This document shows, piece by piece, positions 1 to 13,739 of a stretch of 64,000 nt of DNA (its first letter is position 1; every line of letters begins with the position of its first letter). The DNA is taken from contig OX419757.1 of the NCBI GenBank assembly GCA_948567375.1, positions 56,293,665-56,357,664 of the forward strand. Reading direction: 5' to 3'. Under the pieces are notes generated by a model. It was not told where the DNA came from. It did no database searches and saw only the letters and a program-made list of their open reading frames with translations. The translations under genes and the position numbers were made by a program. Source of the stretch: Lunularia cruciata (taxonomy: Eukaryota; Streptophyta; Marchantiopsida; Lunulariales; Lunulariaceae).

Positions 1-560
1 CATAATTATGATAATATTATGTAATTTTTTAAATATTTATCATAGTAACTAAATTTATTTGACAGAGATTCATCAAAAATAAGAAGCATGAAAGCAAAGC
101 CCATATGCATTGATGTTATCTTGGCTAAAATAAGAAATCAAAGATTCCTTTGCATAGAGTTCCAACTCTTTACTTAAGGTTAAATACCCAATATAGTATT
201 AGGTTAATTCAATAAAATCTGAATTCATGCCACTCACTCTTCAAACTCTTCCAAAATAATACCTCATAATATGACTAAAAAAGAAAACTTATAATTTAAA
301 CCATGATCAATTCAGATCTCTTAGATAAGTTAATAAAAGAAATAATTTTAATTATTTAAAAAAAATAATTTGTTACTCCTCAAATTCTAAGAATAAAACA
401 CATATACATTTAAGAGTGTAGTATTTGTTTTTGGACAAAATTTTCACTTCTTCTTGATTGTTTTCTTTCAATGATACAACTTCAATTCATCATGGTTATC
501 AAGTCTCTTAAATTAAGGTATAATATAAATTTTTATCTACTTGGATTAAAAGAATCAAAT
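1..560. other. AT-rich intergenic sequence, no gene recognised
   Basis: The stretch is very AT-rich and its open frames are short and unlike known proteins. No RNA gene, repeat boundary or promoter-like motif stood out on either strand. Confidence 0.5.
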
Positions 561-1480
561 GACATTATACAATCATCTTGTGTGATATGTTCCATCTTTG
601 TCTTGCATTTCCTCTTTGATAGCTTTCCTTTGCTTCTTTTGGGCTTACTCAACTCAAACCATAGAAAACACTCTTGCCTCTTCCCATACCATGAGTGGTT
701 TATTCCTTGATTTCTATATTTCACTTCCTTCTACTTTTTTAATTCTCTTTGAATTATCTAAATAATAGGTGATGGAAAGTAAGAAATGAAGTATACTTAA
801 TATTATGCACAAAGTGACATCAAGATATTTTGTTGATGTACTCATGGTTACCTCGCTTGTACTCTTAACAAACCATTTAAATTATTGCTTCTTGATGGTT
901 CTTAATTCACTTTATTTGTACATTGGATGACCAATATTATATTCTAAGTCAATTTTTCTCTCTACCAAGCAATTTGAGGTTTTTTATGAGTTTTAGCCAC
1001 TCTATGTTTGACAAAGATAGTTGCAGCATTCTTTAGTGCTATTCTTTATCGAATACCTTCCACAATAAAAATCAACTATAATGAGCAACAAAACCTATTG
1101 ATCATACAAATAAATGAATGTATAAATATCATTTTCATTCTTTTTTCTCAAGAAACTAGCTTCAACTCACTTGTTGAGGTAAAATATCAAATTTTATTTA
1201 CTGCTTGTTTAGGAGGACACATAAAATTAATGGCTCACATCTCAAATGGTCCTTGTTACAGAATCAATATAAGTGATGAGTTCAATGTGGAGTTTTATAA
1301 TAAGCTTATTATTTGTTAAAAAAAATTTCAATCATCAAGAAGATCCTTATAAGTCCATCTCCAATGATCCTGTACATCTCGATTTTACAAAGAAGTCACA
1401 TTCTTTGCAAGATGAAATCTTCGTACAACCTTTAATGAAACCCATTCATGTGCTACTCTTTTTAAATTTTTATTTGAAAT
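560..1480 (-). mobile_element. Decayed Athila/Tat-like gypsy integrase 3' region (fossil)
   Basis: Read on the minus strand, this stretch resembles the integrase tail region of the Athila/Tat-like elements seen at 43590-44160 (plus) and 63340-64000 (minus). Shared landmarks include the equivalents of the segments 'gggcttgctttactgaaacc' and 'ctctctaccaagccattgga' in the better-preserved copies. The copy is old and heavily decayed, with many breaks and no LTR recognised next to it. Identification rests on nucleotide similarity to better copies in the same window, not on an open frame. Confidence 0.55.
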
Positions 1481-1499
1481 AAAAATTTGATCCTTTATT

Positions 1500-4400
1500 A
1501 AAGAGGTTGTCTTCTACCATTATGTAAGCTTAAGATCTTGATATAAGGGCCTTCTTCTCCCTAGCATGCAGTCCTTATGGAAAATTACCTTTCACAAAAA
1601 TCCCAGAATTTCTTACTACTCGGTTGGAAACTTTTGAAATAATTATGGATTCCTTATCATGTAAAAAATGTAATCAAATTTCTCAAGTTTATCATGATAG
1701 TAAGGCTTGAAAAATTCATAAGTATATGTTTTTTCTTTAATCTATCTTTAATGATATATTATAATATACTAAGATAAATATATCATTCATCCACCTAGCT
1801 AGTTTAACCCTACTAGCCAAATTCTAGTTTTCTTTCTATTTGAATAGTGTCAAAAATTCTTAAGACAAATTTTTTTTATAACCTCTCCTTATTTTGATTA
1901 ATAATTCATCTTTTCATATATTTGTATACTTACATAAGATATTGGATCAAATGTCTATCTTGCTCTAATTGACTAGAAGTACATCTTGTAAATACATCAG
2001 AAATATTTTTATAAATAATGAAAGTCCTAGTCTTATCAAGTTTTGCAAAGGCTAGAGCCACCAGATTGCTTGCGCTTTCAAAGTCTCCATATCCTCCAAA
2101 GTCAACATACACTTTCTATCCTTCATCTTGTAAATGATCAATGTATGTGCTTGTTGGAGTGACCATAACCGAAATTCTAAGAAATGGTGGAACTTTATTA
2201 AGCTTGTGATAAATAGAGCTCATGATAAAAGATTCTCTCACTTTTTAAAGAGTTATTGCTATCTTATCTTAAAAAGTGAATTACCCAACAAATAGATACT
2301 TGTAATAAACAAAGTGGAGAGTCTAGATTTACACTCCATTTGCTAGGTTGACACCTCCTTGCAATAATGCATTCTGATTCTTTGACACTTTGCTGCATAA
2401 ATAACTTTCTATGAATCCATGAGCTATTGAGTGTTTTTGAATACCAAGTTGCATTTCATCGATGAGACTTGGTCAATAATGACTGCTTAAAGGAGGCATG
2501 AGAAAAGACTTTAGTACAAGGAATATTCTGGTCACTTTCCATGACTCCTTCAAGCCGGCATGACCAGTTTGCTTTATGCTTTGGACTCATTCTTTTGCAA
2601 ATTTTATCATCACAATCAATTCAATTCTAAGAATGTTCATCCTCAATAAAATGAAAGGCAGATGTGTTAGAAGACATTATGTGTTTTCCAGAGTTAAAGA
2701 ACCTTTGCATTGACAGGTTGCTCAATCTAATACTTCCTTAGGACTGTTTAGGAGAATTGTTCCACCATGAGAGTGTCAACAACGCAAATGGGGGTGTTAA
2801 TCTATATGCATGGATACACTTCCTTGAGGTGCATAAGCCTCATTCAAGCATTGCAAGACTTTGATCAAAATACCTGCTCCCATAAGCACATAGCTCATTA
2901 ATGTAATCCCATACAAGATGCCCAATATATATTTGAACACCTCTTTCATAAACAACACTTTTTAATGTAAAGGTTAATGTTTTGAGCCATAAATCAAGGA
3001 TGTTATGAACATGATGAGTAGTTTATGATTTAATGCAATTTTTACTTTGTTGAAATCATTTGATCACCTACATAATTATATCTCTTGTGACCTAGAACCA
3101 CCTCAAAGATCTCATTAAAAAGCTTCTTTCAATCCATATATACTTGGATTTTTTCATTTGTCTTTGTCTCTATCACATTTAGAGATAACTTTTTTGAGTT
3201 TTCTCCCTAAAGATAAAATCACCTCTTGATTGCATCTATCTATCTACTCATAATAACAAAGTTTGGTGGACTATTGAAAATTTGATTTTGGAAAGTAGTC
3301 ATAGTATATGTTTCTAAGGTGATTCCATAGAGATCATTGTAACTTGAAGTAAAGATTGAATTATGTTTGTAAAGAAGCACATGAAATTTCACTCTCCTCA
3401 ATCATTTTTAAGTGATCATACTTAGAGTATATAGTCCTCTCTTTATTGTGCTAAATTTCTATGATAGTATATGACGGACTTTTTAAAACCTAAAGCTTAG
3501 GTACAAATCTATTATATAAAGGATGCAAATTAGTTTAAATTTGAATTAAATACTTATAGATTTGTGGAGTAGATACCACTTCTTCATAATTATATTATGA
3601 TCAACTCTCTTCCTTATAAATAATTATTCTTTTGCTACTTTCTACCTTAGTGGAAGGTGTTGCATACTTCACTTTAATTTGAACTTATAATTTAAAACTT
3701 CAGAAAAAATTTCTTTGTGAACTTTATTCTAGTGCACACATTTTTGCAAAATTTTCTGTTGCAAAATGATTTCTCTACAATGATATGGTAGAAGAATAAT
3801 TGCATATTGAGGAAAGAAAACCGCTTATTTGATTTTTTATGGAGTTGTGCCTATACATGCAAAAGATACAAAGGGAACAAGTATAAAACCAAAGGCACTC
3901 TAAAGGAAGAATCCAAAGATGTGAAGTTTGAAGAGTGGTTTGAGGCAAAGAAATCAAGTATAAAGATCCTTTGAACCTATTGTACACCAATTTCAAATTT
4001 TCACCATCAAGATAAAGAACTACCACCCAAGATTTTTGTTGTCCACCAAAGTGCTCACATGTGTAGAGAGTGACTACTCATCCAAAAAAAAAAACCTTGG
4101 CTATAAAATCAAGTGTACTTAAAGAAATTTCACTTTTGGCTAGCAATTTTTAGTCTAAATCAAAGGGCAAGTAGTAATCTTAAACCTTTGGATTTTCTCA
4201 CAAACTTTTAGTTTGAGTTACTCTTTTGCACCCAATAAGAAACATGGTATTTATGCAAAATCCTACAAGGAAAATTCTATAGGTGAAAAATATGCAACCA
4301 AAAATTACATAGAGAAATGGAAATGTAGCAAAAATCATTCATCAATGTGGACAAGAAAAGCATTCATAGAAATTATGCCAAATTTCATGCGGTTTGGCCA

Positions 4401-5960
4401 ATGTCTACCTACATCCAATTGCATAAGAATTTATTTTTTACTCTTGAATTTTTGATCAAGAATTTTAAAAGAAGAATAGTAAAAATCTCTTCTAATTGCC
4501 AACTCTACACATATTTATACACTTGCACTTGGAGACTCTTATCTAGTTTTGGAAACATGTGGTGCAGATTGATCCCATATCTAAACCCTATATTGTATCG
4601 TACTAATTAATCATACCACCTCACTCAATTCCACAAGTGGTAGCCATACGAGTACCCTTCCTATAGGTCCCATGCACATAGATCACATAGCCATGATTTA
4701 AGGTCCATGCACACAGGCCTTAGAGCCATGCAAATAGCTCACAATTCTTGCAGCCTGCCCGCAACTCCCACAATGGAATCCCATAGCTCTTTTGGGACAC
4801 ATTTGGCCTGAAGTTCAAGTGAGCATAACTTCTTTTCTAGAGCTTCATTTTCCATGATCTTGGTGTTCCAGATGCTTCAAACAAAATAAGGCACATCTCA
4901 TTTGCACATGTATTCACAAAAACATATGTCCCAATGTGAAATGTTTTGTTGACTTCCATAAATGGAATCCTATGATTTGAATATATGTCCCATAATTACA
5001 CTTCTACACTCTTGTAGAAGATCTGCTCTATACTGACTCTTCAATGTTCCCATAGAAGATTTTGTCCCATATTGACTCTTCTACGTCTTGTAGGATATTT
5101 TTCCCATAGAGTATTTCTATAATTAATTAGACTCCAAACTTAACACATTTTTGAGGAAATTCTTTGTGCCCTAGTAGTGAACCAATGGGTCATTAATTGT
5201 AGAAGTGATTTGGTCCAAAGCAAGAATCTCTCCTTCTTACTCTAGAATTAGCAGTGAAGTGATTTTGGGATTATCCATGAGATAAAGGGGAGGAAAGATA
5301 AAGCAAAAGCTAATCTTCAAGGGAACCCTTTTGAATAAAGGAAAGATAACTAGAGAAATTTCCTTGTTTGGATGTCATTCAACCTAGAAATATGACACTA
5401 GATACTAAATTTTGGCCCATAGACAAAGGCATAAACACCTAGATTACTATGTCCTTTGGAGAGAAGAAGCACACAAACAATAGTTGGAGGGTGCACAATG
5501 ATAAGGACACAACTTGGACTGCAATGGTAGAAGCAATAATGAAACTATATTGACCAAAGAGGATGACCTACATCAACAAAAATTAGGCTATCTTCTTTGG
5601 GTATATATATCAAGGAGAGCTAGTCAATTGGGCAAGTATGTTCTACCACTAGGCAAGGAGGATGTGCTGATAGTTGGAGGAAAATGGCAAAGCAACATAC
5701 TTATCCTCCTTTGCCATACACTTTTACATTGGTATCAAACTATTGATAATGGAGGAGTGTAAGAAGTTCCCTAGCCACTATCATCTAAGGAAGTATTGCA
5801 CCTTGTAGTCTAATGGGTGATCCATTATTTGGAGGTACAAAGCTGCATATGTGGAGTATCAAGAAACTAGTAGATTCATACCAATAGATGAAGAAAGGAT
5901 CGTCACCATAACTAAGAAGAAGAGATTGGTTACGTCAAGGTCTCAAAATCCAATCAAGAA
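1500..5960. other. Intergenic sequence, nothing recognised
   Basis: About 4.5 kb of AT-rich sequence with only short open frames (longest about 80 codons) that resemble nothing I recognise. It may be old transposon sequence decayed beyond recognition, since the flanks on both sides contain such remnants. No RNA gene or long repeat was noticed. Confidence 0.4.
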
Positions 5961-5969
5961 GCCGTGAAA

Positions 5970-7150
5970 GAATCCTCATGTCATAGACATATCTTCAGCT
6001 GAGGAAGCAAAAAGACTTCAAAGGAAAAGATCAAGAGAATAAGAAGACTCATTTACCTTGCAAGGGTCAACATTTGAGTCCAAAGACAATGAGCAATACA
6101 AAGATGTACGATATGTGCTATAAGAAGAAGAGCAAGGTGTAGAGCAAGAAGATCAAAATGAAGAAGAGAAAGATCAAACCAAAAAACCCCTTAGCCCCAC
6201 CCAAGAAACTGAGGTCACTAAAGGAGAAAAGAAGGTGGCCAAAGGGAAACCAAAAGAAAATGTTTCAAGTGAAGTGCAACAAGAGGCTAAAAGATAGGAG
6301 CAAGAAGCTAAAGGAGAGGTAGATCTTGAAGAAGAAGACCTTCCAAGTAGAGTGCAGATCAAAGTGAGAGAAGATGCCACTCAAGAAAAAAGAGTACTAA
6401 TGGAAAAGGGAGCCAACTTTATTGCTTAGTTGGTAGGTTATACTTTGCAATTGATGGAGACAATTCTACCCCAATGCAAAGATATTTACCCAGATGAAGT
6501 AGGTTACACCTCACTTGTCCAAAGGCTACATAAGACAATGTACAAAAGATAGGCAAGGCAGGACAAGTGGAAGGAGGATTTGAAGAAGGGCCAAAAACTT
6601 TACAAGGAGGAAGCAAGGAAGATGGATGAGCTTATGCATGAGAATTAAGAGGTATAACATTAAAAAGAACATTAAGAAGTTGTAGGGAGATCTAAGGGCC
6701 TTTCAACTTGAACATAAGCAAAAGCAACAAGGGTACAAAGACAAACTCAAGGCCAAAGATAAGGAAGTAGTAAATATTTGGGAAGAATTGGAGACCGCCA
6801 AGATAATTATAGTCACCCTAGATGTTCAAATGTCTAAATACAAGGAGTTAGCCACACAAATTGAAGGGATGGCCACAAAACCTGCATAGGAGAAGGAGCA
6901 AAGTGCAGCCCATTTGTTTGAAAAGGTAAAGAAGGAGGTGGAGATCTTGAAAAACCACTTAGAAGAAGAGAAGGTGAAGATCCTCAAGTAGCTGGAGGAA
7001 GTTCAAGATCAGTTTGTAGCAATGTTGGAGGAGGCCTTCAAGGTAGGATAATGAAGACCAAGTTACATGAGTTGAAGTTTTAGATCTAGAAGTTGGAGGG
7101 GATGATATACAAGATGAGAAGATAAAGCAGTTAGTGTACTTTGGGAACAC
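5970..7150 (+). pseudogene. Decayed Lys/Glu-rich coiled-coil coding remnant of unknown family
   Basis: Plus-strand translation gives long Lys/Glu/Gln-rich stretches with heptad-like character, interrupted many times and spread over more than one frame. They read as coiled coil rather than as an enzyme. The segment lies upstream of a putative LTR end and primer-binding site near 7968, so it could be a coiled-coil gene carried by a transposon or a separate decayed gene. A comparable coiled-coil frame occurs inside the long solo LTR at 48887-49468, but I could not establish homology. Function unknown. Confidence 0.35.
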
Positions 7151-7899
7151 ACAAATAGGAAGTTCACCAAACCTTGTGAAACCTATTCTTTGAAATAGCA
7201 GGTTACAAGTAGAGGACCAAACTCCTTATTACAATTTGTAAAGGCAAAGGTAGTTCTTTGTAGTAGCACTTTGGGCCAAAGATACCTCATTAAATATTTC
7301 TTTGGAGTTTACACAATCTTTGTAGTTGTAGGACGTTTGTAGATGTAAATTTTGGAGTAGTAAGTCTGAAGGAGATAAAACTATAAGTTAACCTTGAGGA
7401 AGAACTAATACCTTCCTTGACTATAATATTATTAGCTAGACATATTATCTAGAGATAGAAATTGGCTTAATAATACCTTGAGGGATATTATATATGATGG
7501 TATAAGTAGATCAGATAGAGGTGTCACCAAAGGATTACTTCTACTAATAAGGCGGAGTTTAGAAACACCATGAAAACTTTAGAGCCAATTTTGGAGGCCT
7601 AAAAAAATGAATTAGGCCTTGAAAACTGACAGATTCACCCACCTTCCAAGGATAAAGGCATTGAATTCTCCTCCCTTCTTTGTCTTGTTGATAGCTTTCC
7701 AATGATACCTCATCCGTATTGTTCTAAGCTTCTTACAAGAAGATTCTCCAAAGATTCCCTTTAGTAAAAATGGTTTAACCAAGTAAATAGGACAAAGGAT
7801 TGACATGTCACCAATCCATGTATCTTATCCAAAGGGTTCAGTTCCCTATGAGTGGATCCTATTTGCTCTATAATAAAGACAAGGTGCTCTTTTGGAGCA

Positions 7900-9291
7900 T
7901 TAGAGTATTGAGGGATGAAACCTTGTGTTTCTTCTTTGGTGTTTCTCTCCTCCTCTCCTCATAACATTACAAGGGTATCAGAGTATGTGTTTTAATGCAA
8001 GTGAGTGGATCACCCCTCTTAGAGGAACACATGCTACAAAGATTGAGTAATTTCAAAGGGAGAAAAAGTAATGCAATCAAAAGATTGGAGGTGTTTTAGA
8101 GAGAGGATGGGATGGATGCTATTGGAGGACAATTTACTACACCTCACTTTTTGTTCTTGAATCCATTCTACATCAAGATTATTTACATTAAATTTATATT
8201 GAGTGAGAGTATCTCATTTACCATTTTGGAGTAGAGTTCATGGACATAGTAATGAATTCACCAAACTTGGTGATTCTACCTATGGTGATATATGATAGAG
8301 AGTGAGATTTGATAATTTATATTTTGTTATGATGCAATGAATCTAAATATACTAAGTACTCTCACTTTCAACACTTAAGTAGAAATCTGTTATGTAGTTA
8401 GACCAAAAGTGATGTTAGGGATTTTGTAATCCATAATTTTGGTGAGGAATATTATCAACAACTAATAGCCTCTAATGATAAAGATAATGATAATGATACT
8501 GATGATACTGATAGCCGCAATGATAATAAAATTGTCCATGCCCCCTCTTGAGTGATCATATTAACCTTCTATTGAAGTAGGAAGTATCAATTGAGCATTT
8601 ACCATGTGTACAAATCATGGAGCCACAATTGCAGGATCTAATGCAAGGAATGCAAGAAATGCAAGGAATGTTGAATGAGTTTCAAGAAATCAAGATAACA
8701 ATAGAGGTATTGCAAAGTCAAGTATGTACATTCAGGAATGATCATGTAATGCAAGAAGCGGAATCATCCCAAAACCAAATAATAGTAGCCAAAGTACCTA
8801 GAGAGTCACTCATGTCAATGACACCAACCTTGGTCAACAATGAAGCCACATTGTTACTATGGATGAAGAAGACTAGGAACCTCAAGCCTTACAAAGGACA
8901 ATTTTCCATGTGAGTAATGGAAAATTGGATCTCAAGAATGAATTGATACTTTCAGTTATTCACAACTGAGATTATCAATCATTCCGCAAGCATGTTTGCA
9001 TGTGAGTACTTGATCAATAAAGCCCTCACATGGTACAATGTATTGGTAGATGAAAGAGAGATCACTTGGATGACAATGCAAGAAGGAATGTTGAAGAATT
9101 TCCAATCCATGGATTCTATGCAGATGGCTCAAATCCAACTATGGAGGTTGAAGCAAAAGAACATCATACAAGAGCATGAGAAGGTATATCTTGATCTGCA
9201 ATCCATCAAAAGGTGGACTCATATTGGTTATTGCCTAATCAACCAGAATTCTTCATCTTTACCACTTGATGCATTTCTTGTATTTATTTAA
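7900..9291 (+). mobile_element. 5' part of a decayed Ty3/gypsy element (LTR end, primer site, gag)
   Basis: Near 7968-7985 the sequence 'gggtatcagagta' resembles the initiator-tRNA-Met primer site TGGTATCAGAGC. It is preceded by 'cattaca', a plausible LTR end. About 630 bp downstream come gag-like frames: a Gln/Glu-rich helical N-terminus at 8617-8913, then at 8992-9291 a segment with 'KALTWYNVL' followed by 'GMLKNF', matching the Ty3/gypsy gag core in which a WY pair precedes the second helical half. No pol was found further on. The copy is old and truncated with several breaks. The LTR start was not located. Confidence 0.5.
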
Positions 9292-9299
9292 CTTTTTAT

Positions 9300-11330
9300 A
9301 CTTAAATAACAACACAAAAGTATGATTAATTATATTATAGAATAGTCTATCATAGGGTCCAAACCTAGTTTTATAGATATAACTTTCCCATAGTCCAAAC
9401 TCTTCCTCTTATTGTAATAGTTTTGACCTCTATTATGAAGATCCAAATCTTCTACCAAGTTCTAAATCATTCTTGTTTTTTCTAGAAAAAATGTTCTTAA
9501 ATTCTGGTATTATTTGGTTATTTAATTATTATTATTAAGTTAAAAACCTTGAAAAGAAGGTTTAAATGCTAATCATGCAGTTTCTTAGACTTTCACTTTG
9601 TGGTATGGACCTTTATAAGTATATGGAATCCAAAACTCAAGAAAAAATATCTGAATATCATTAAGAGACCCTTGAACCACTTAATCAAAAGCTCACAAAA
9701 GGCAATAAAAAATAATAAGTTAAATTATTATGGTGCAAAGAGAGTCCAATTTTATTCATATCTTGATCCTACATGGATACTTGGAACTAAAGTTTCCAAG
9801 CTTTGGATCTATATGTATACCTTTTGGTCCAAAAGAAGCATAAATGACATTTAACTTTCAGGTCAAATTAATGCATAATTCTCTCAAAGGATAATTTTGT
9901 TCATGTTTGGTATTTACATTGATATCAAGACCTCCTGACTTTAAGCTTTGGATAGGTTTTCCCACATTTCCTCTCAACTCAAGCTTCCCTTGTTCATAAA
10001 CCAAAACATGGTACTTATTGATGAGTGTATCTAGATCCTATTTATGAGTTTATCTCCAAGTCATTATATACCAAACCTCTTCTTCTCATAAATGTCAAAA
10101 AATTGATTTATTTCAATGAACTTAGCCAAGGTGATCTTTATATTGAGAAGAGAAAGACAATAGACTAGAGGTAAAAGATTAAGGTTGAAGATAATAGCCT
10201 AGTTATTGTTTATGTAAGCTCATAAAAATGGACCATAACACCTTTTATATCATATAGATACTTCCATCTTGGTTTCTATAGAAATTACAATAAGGAAATA
10301 TGAAGAAGTCAAAAGAGAGAAGAAACATACATAGGGATATCAAGAAGGATGGAAAGACCTCATCAAGCCATCCAAGATGTAGACTACAGATAAATAATAA
10401 ATTTTTATATCAGTAATTTTTATGTTGAGGTAAAGAACCTTGGATTTAAAGTTACCAAATCAGTAAGAATCAATATTATTTTTCTTAGCTTTTATTTCTA
10501 ATATATCAGTTATATTGCTCATAATTTCATCTCAAGGATTCCACCATCTAAATACTTGACATAAGATGTAAAATCATATTGTGCTCACTTGTTGTATTCT
10601 CAGGTATAAATAGATATCATAATCAATGTTAGAGGTTTGTTTTTGAATAAGTATGTTATGGACATAAATTTTTTTAATATTTATTATTGAATGTCAGATA
10701 TATTTTTTATGTGTTAGACACTTAGTCCCTTTAGAGATAGAAATTTAGCTTAGAAATTCAGGACCAAGCTGTGAACCCCAAAGAAGCTTATGTTGGAATG
10801 GGGTAGTAGACCTTAAGTTTGACCAGTAGGATGGGATTTAAGATGAAATGCAAAGGTACCAATCACTTACACTTGGATCTAAAAATCCAAGTGTAAGATC
10901 CAAAGATAGACCTTTGCTTAGTATAGATGAACAGAATGAACAAGCCACAACATCCTTGAAAGGATATTGTGTATGATAATTTGCAATGTGTTGCAAATTC
11001 TTTGGACAAAAGACCTCTGGAATTTAGTTTGACCAATGATATGGGATAAGAAGTGTTTACGTTTCTATTTGGAGGTGTAAAATATTATCTGTGAGACCTT
11101 TGGAAGGTAAGCAATTAATAAGATAAACAAACATTCATTCTTCAAGAAGAAGATTGCATAAGTTACCAATCACTATCTAATCCAAGGCTATATAAGCTAC
11201 TTATTTTTCATTATGACCTTATATATCATTTCATTTTTAGTAAAAGCTTAACATGATACAATGTGTTGGGGATTGAAAGAACTTTGTGATCAAGTATCAT
11301 TTCTTTTGAAGTGATCAAGATTTTATCCCA
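9300..11330. other. AT-rich intergenic sequence, nothing recognised
   Basis: Two kilobases of AT-rich sequence with only short, uninformative open frames. No recognisable transposon domain, RNA gene or long repeat was seen. Confidence 0.4.
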
Positions 11331-11334
11331 TGGG

Positions 11335-11435
11335 TAATAAATAAATAAATAAACAAACAAACAAACAAAAAAACAAATAAATATATATATAAGATTTAGA
11401 TATAATATAATATAATATATATAAGATTTTTTAAG
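11335..11435. repeat. Low-complexity tract of AAAT / AAAC units and TA-rich repeats
   Basis: A run of tetranucleotide units changes from taaa to caaa and then to TA-dinucleotide and taata-type repeats. It is a simple-sequence tract with no coding content. Confidence 0.8.
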
Positions 11436-11756
11436 ATAAGCTTTCTTATGGTACTTGTGCTATTCTCACCGTAGCCATGTCAAAATCCACCACCTAGTTT
11501 CCTAAACATACATAACATACATGTAATAAACTCCGTCATACTTGAAATTGCAAGATTAGCTAGCTCAATCACCTAGTAGAAATAATGTCTTTGAACTTAC
11601 ATCTTTCACTCTTACCTAGACTTTTCAAGCCAATGAAGTATTGGTAAAATTAGAACATCTTAGTTTAGTCACACATACATTGTACAAAATGGAAACTTTA
11701 TCTTTGGACTCTTGTAGCATAAGCCAAAGCTCTAGGTTGATTGAGTCCCAGCCTAG

Positions 11757-12028
11757 TAAGTTGAGTTACTTTGATAATTAGTAACTTTGGTGTATAAGTT
11801 TTTCACAAGAATATAAGCTAGATGTGAGGAGGTACTCATTGAGAAGGTGCAACTATCTCTCTCTCATTGAGTTCTCTTGTGAGTAATGTCTTGAGTCTTG
11901 GAGGTGCCTTGAAGTTCTAGCTTTGGAGTTGTGTGATAGAGTTAGGGTTCTTTGCCTTCTTGATCCATGGTGTGCTACCTTAATAGCCATTAGAGGTTCA
12001 TCTTGAATGAAAGACATGCCTATTCACA
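11757..12028 (+). repeat. 5' LTR fragment of element G
   Basis: It matches the right part of the B-family LTR (compare 25890-26157), including the segment 'ctctctctcattgagttctc', and ends in ACA just before a tRNA-Asp-like primer site. The left part of the LTR is not recognisable. Confidence 0.65.
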
Positions 12029-12030
12029 TT

Positions 12031-12050
12031 TTTGGTTTTGTTACTTGGAC
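12031..12050 (+). promoter_or_regulatory. Decayed tRNA-Asp-like primer-binding site of element G
   Basis: 'ttggttttgttacttggac' corresponds to 'ttggttctgttgccgggacc' at the same place in element B. That in turn resembles the tRNA-Asp primer site TGGCGCCGTTGCCGGGGA typical of plant Athila/Tat elements. Confidence 0.45.
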
Positions 12051-12540
12051 CTCTCTAGAAGACAAGATAATGTTCAGCATACAATTCTATATTAAGTAGA
12101 AGGAGGCTACATTAGTTCACTTGGAGAGAACATTAGAAGAAGAGAGAGTTGAACTTATATTAGAGAAATGGACCCCATTTTATACCTTATAGTTTATTAT
12201 GATGTTTTTGAAGTGATATAATACGTACTATATATATATGAGATGAGAAGATTTGGAGAGATTGTGTGAGGTGGATTGCAGATTTTAAAGATTACAATGG
12301 TTTTAGGTGAAGTCTCAAGTTTTAGATCTAGACTTGAATTTTTTGTAGAGCTTGGATTTCCTTTTAGTTGGGACACTTGAAATTATTGTAAAGGCTGTTA
12401 CATGCACATGCACTGAGCTAGAAGTTTTGGAAGATGTTAGGGTAAACTATTCCTGCAACCTGCATACTCTCTAGAATTTTATATAGAGTTTGCCATTTCT
12501 TCATTTTCTATTGGACTATTTTGAAACACTCCAAGAGTGA

Positions 12541-13739
12541 AGAGTGCTTTGGTCCCTGGAAAATCCATTCGGAGAAAATGGTTTGAGCCTGGTGAAGGTC
12601 GCAAAACGGAAAATGAAAGATTGATTGTTTTTCGCGGGAAGGGCACTTCCTACAACGGAGGAATGGCCTCCGAGGATGATCTTGGATACTGGGAAGAAGA
12701 CGAAGACATTGAAGAAGATGATGATTTAGACTGGGATGCAGAATGGGAAGCAATTGTAGGAGATCCAGATGACATCGATGCTAGTTGGGAGGCTGGGAAA
12801 TTAGATACTGTAGAAGCAATGCCGGAACTAAAGGTAGATACAGGGTCCATACGTGAGGACGGTAAAGAATGGAATTTGATGTGTGAACGAGACGAAGGCT
12901 CAGATAGTGATTGGGAAGGACGGAGCTTAGCTGCAGCAGAAACCGGTGGAGCCGATCAAAGTTTTCCAGCGAAGCTTTCACTGCAAGTCTCGCCACCCTC
13001 GGCTCATCTGGACCCATTTACGCTCCACAACACCTTACAGATGCACAGGGAACTACTTGGGCTGATGTAATGGAAGAAGATCTCATGGATAAGGAAGAAG
13101 GGCTCGTGTTCTTTGAGGTTTGATTTGAACTTAAACTTGGAATCACTTAATTATATGCCAAATCACGTCGCTATACTCCTTTAGTCTAACCACTGCGTCT
13201 GATGCTTTACTTTTACTGAATATTCTGGTAGTTGTAGTCGCTATTTTCTCCAGTCATTGTCCTCCTTTCCATAGTCCCCCTTACACTACGGTCTTTAGAA
13301 GTCTTGGTGTGCTGCAGCATTCTTGCAAAGTAAGTTCTCCCAGCAAAATTCTCCCAGCAAAATTCAATGCTTACACTTGTAAGATCGAACAGGTATAGCC
13401 TATCGTCTTCCTTTTTGGGTGCTGCATGTGCACTGGTTCACTCACATGTGTTCAGGGCCAAAGCCCACTTTGCGGCAGAAGTATTTATTATCTTGATGTC
13501 CATTACACCAGGAGTTCAGCAACCGCTCAGTTAGCCTCATAAGTGAGATCTGAAAGTCCGGTGATTACTGTCATTAGCTTCGAGATTGGTTTTTAAAACT
13601 TCTGCGTTGAAATTTGCCTTTGCATCGTTTGGTCGCCGGGGGCCATAAAAGACTTCGAGTTGTGCATACAGTCTCAGTTGAGAACCAAGGAGAACAGGTA
13701 GAGGTTTTGCGCGTGGCATTTTATGAAGAAGAATGGATG
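12541..13739 (+). pseudogene. Host plant gene fragment (5' part), apparently captured in a retrotransposon leader
   Basis: The sequence is less AT-rich and more gene-like than its surroundings. The frame at 12537-13070 contains an acidic Asp/Glu/Trp-rich stretch (about residues 45-80). A second frame (12911-13123) reads naturally through 'TLGSSGPIYAPQHLT' and 'WADVMEEDLMDKEEG' and stops just after a possible splice donor, 'ttgag|gtttg'. After about 470 bp of intron-like sequence, coding character returns around 13600-13739 with 'RLRVVHTVSVENQGEQ' and 'VLRVAFYEEEW', where the copia element interrupts it. The frame change near 12950 and the copia insertion make it a pseudogene. I do not recognise the family with confidence; a plastid DUF3598-like protein is possible. 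It lies between leader segments of element G, and the left junction is near 12541. Confidence 0.5.

Noticed and set aside
7612-7806. Minus-strand frame of 64 codons near 7700
   Set aside because: No motif and no counterpart elsewhere; it lies in sequence likely belonging to an LTR or leader.
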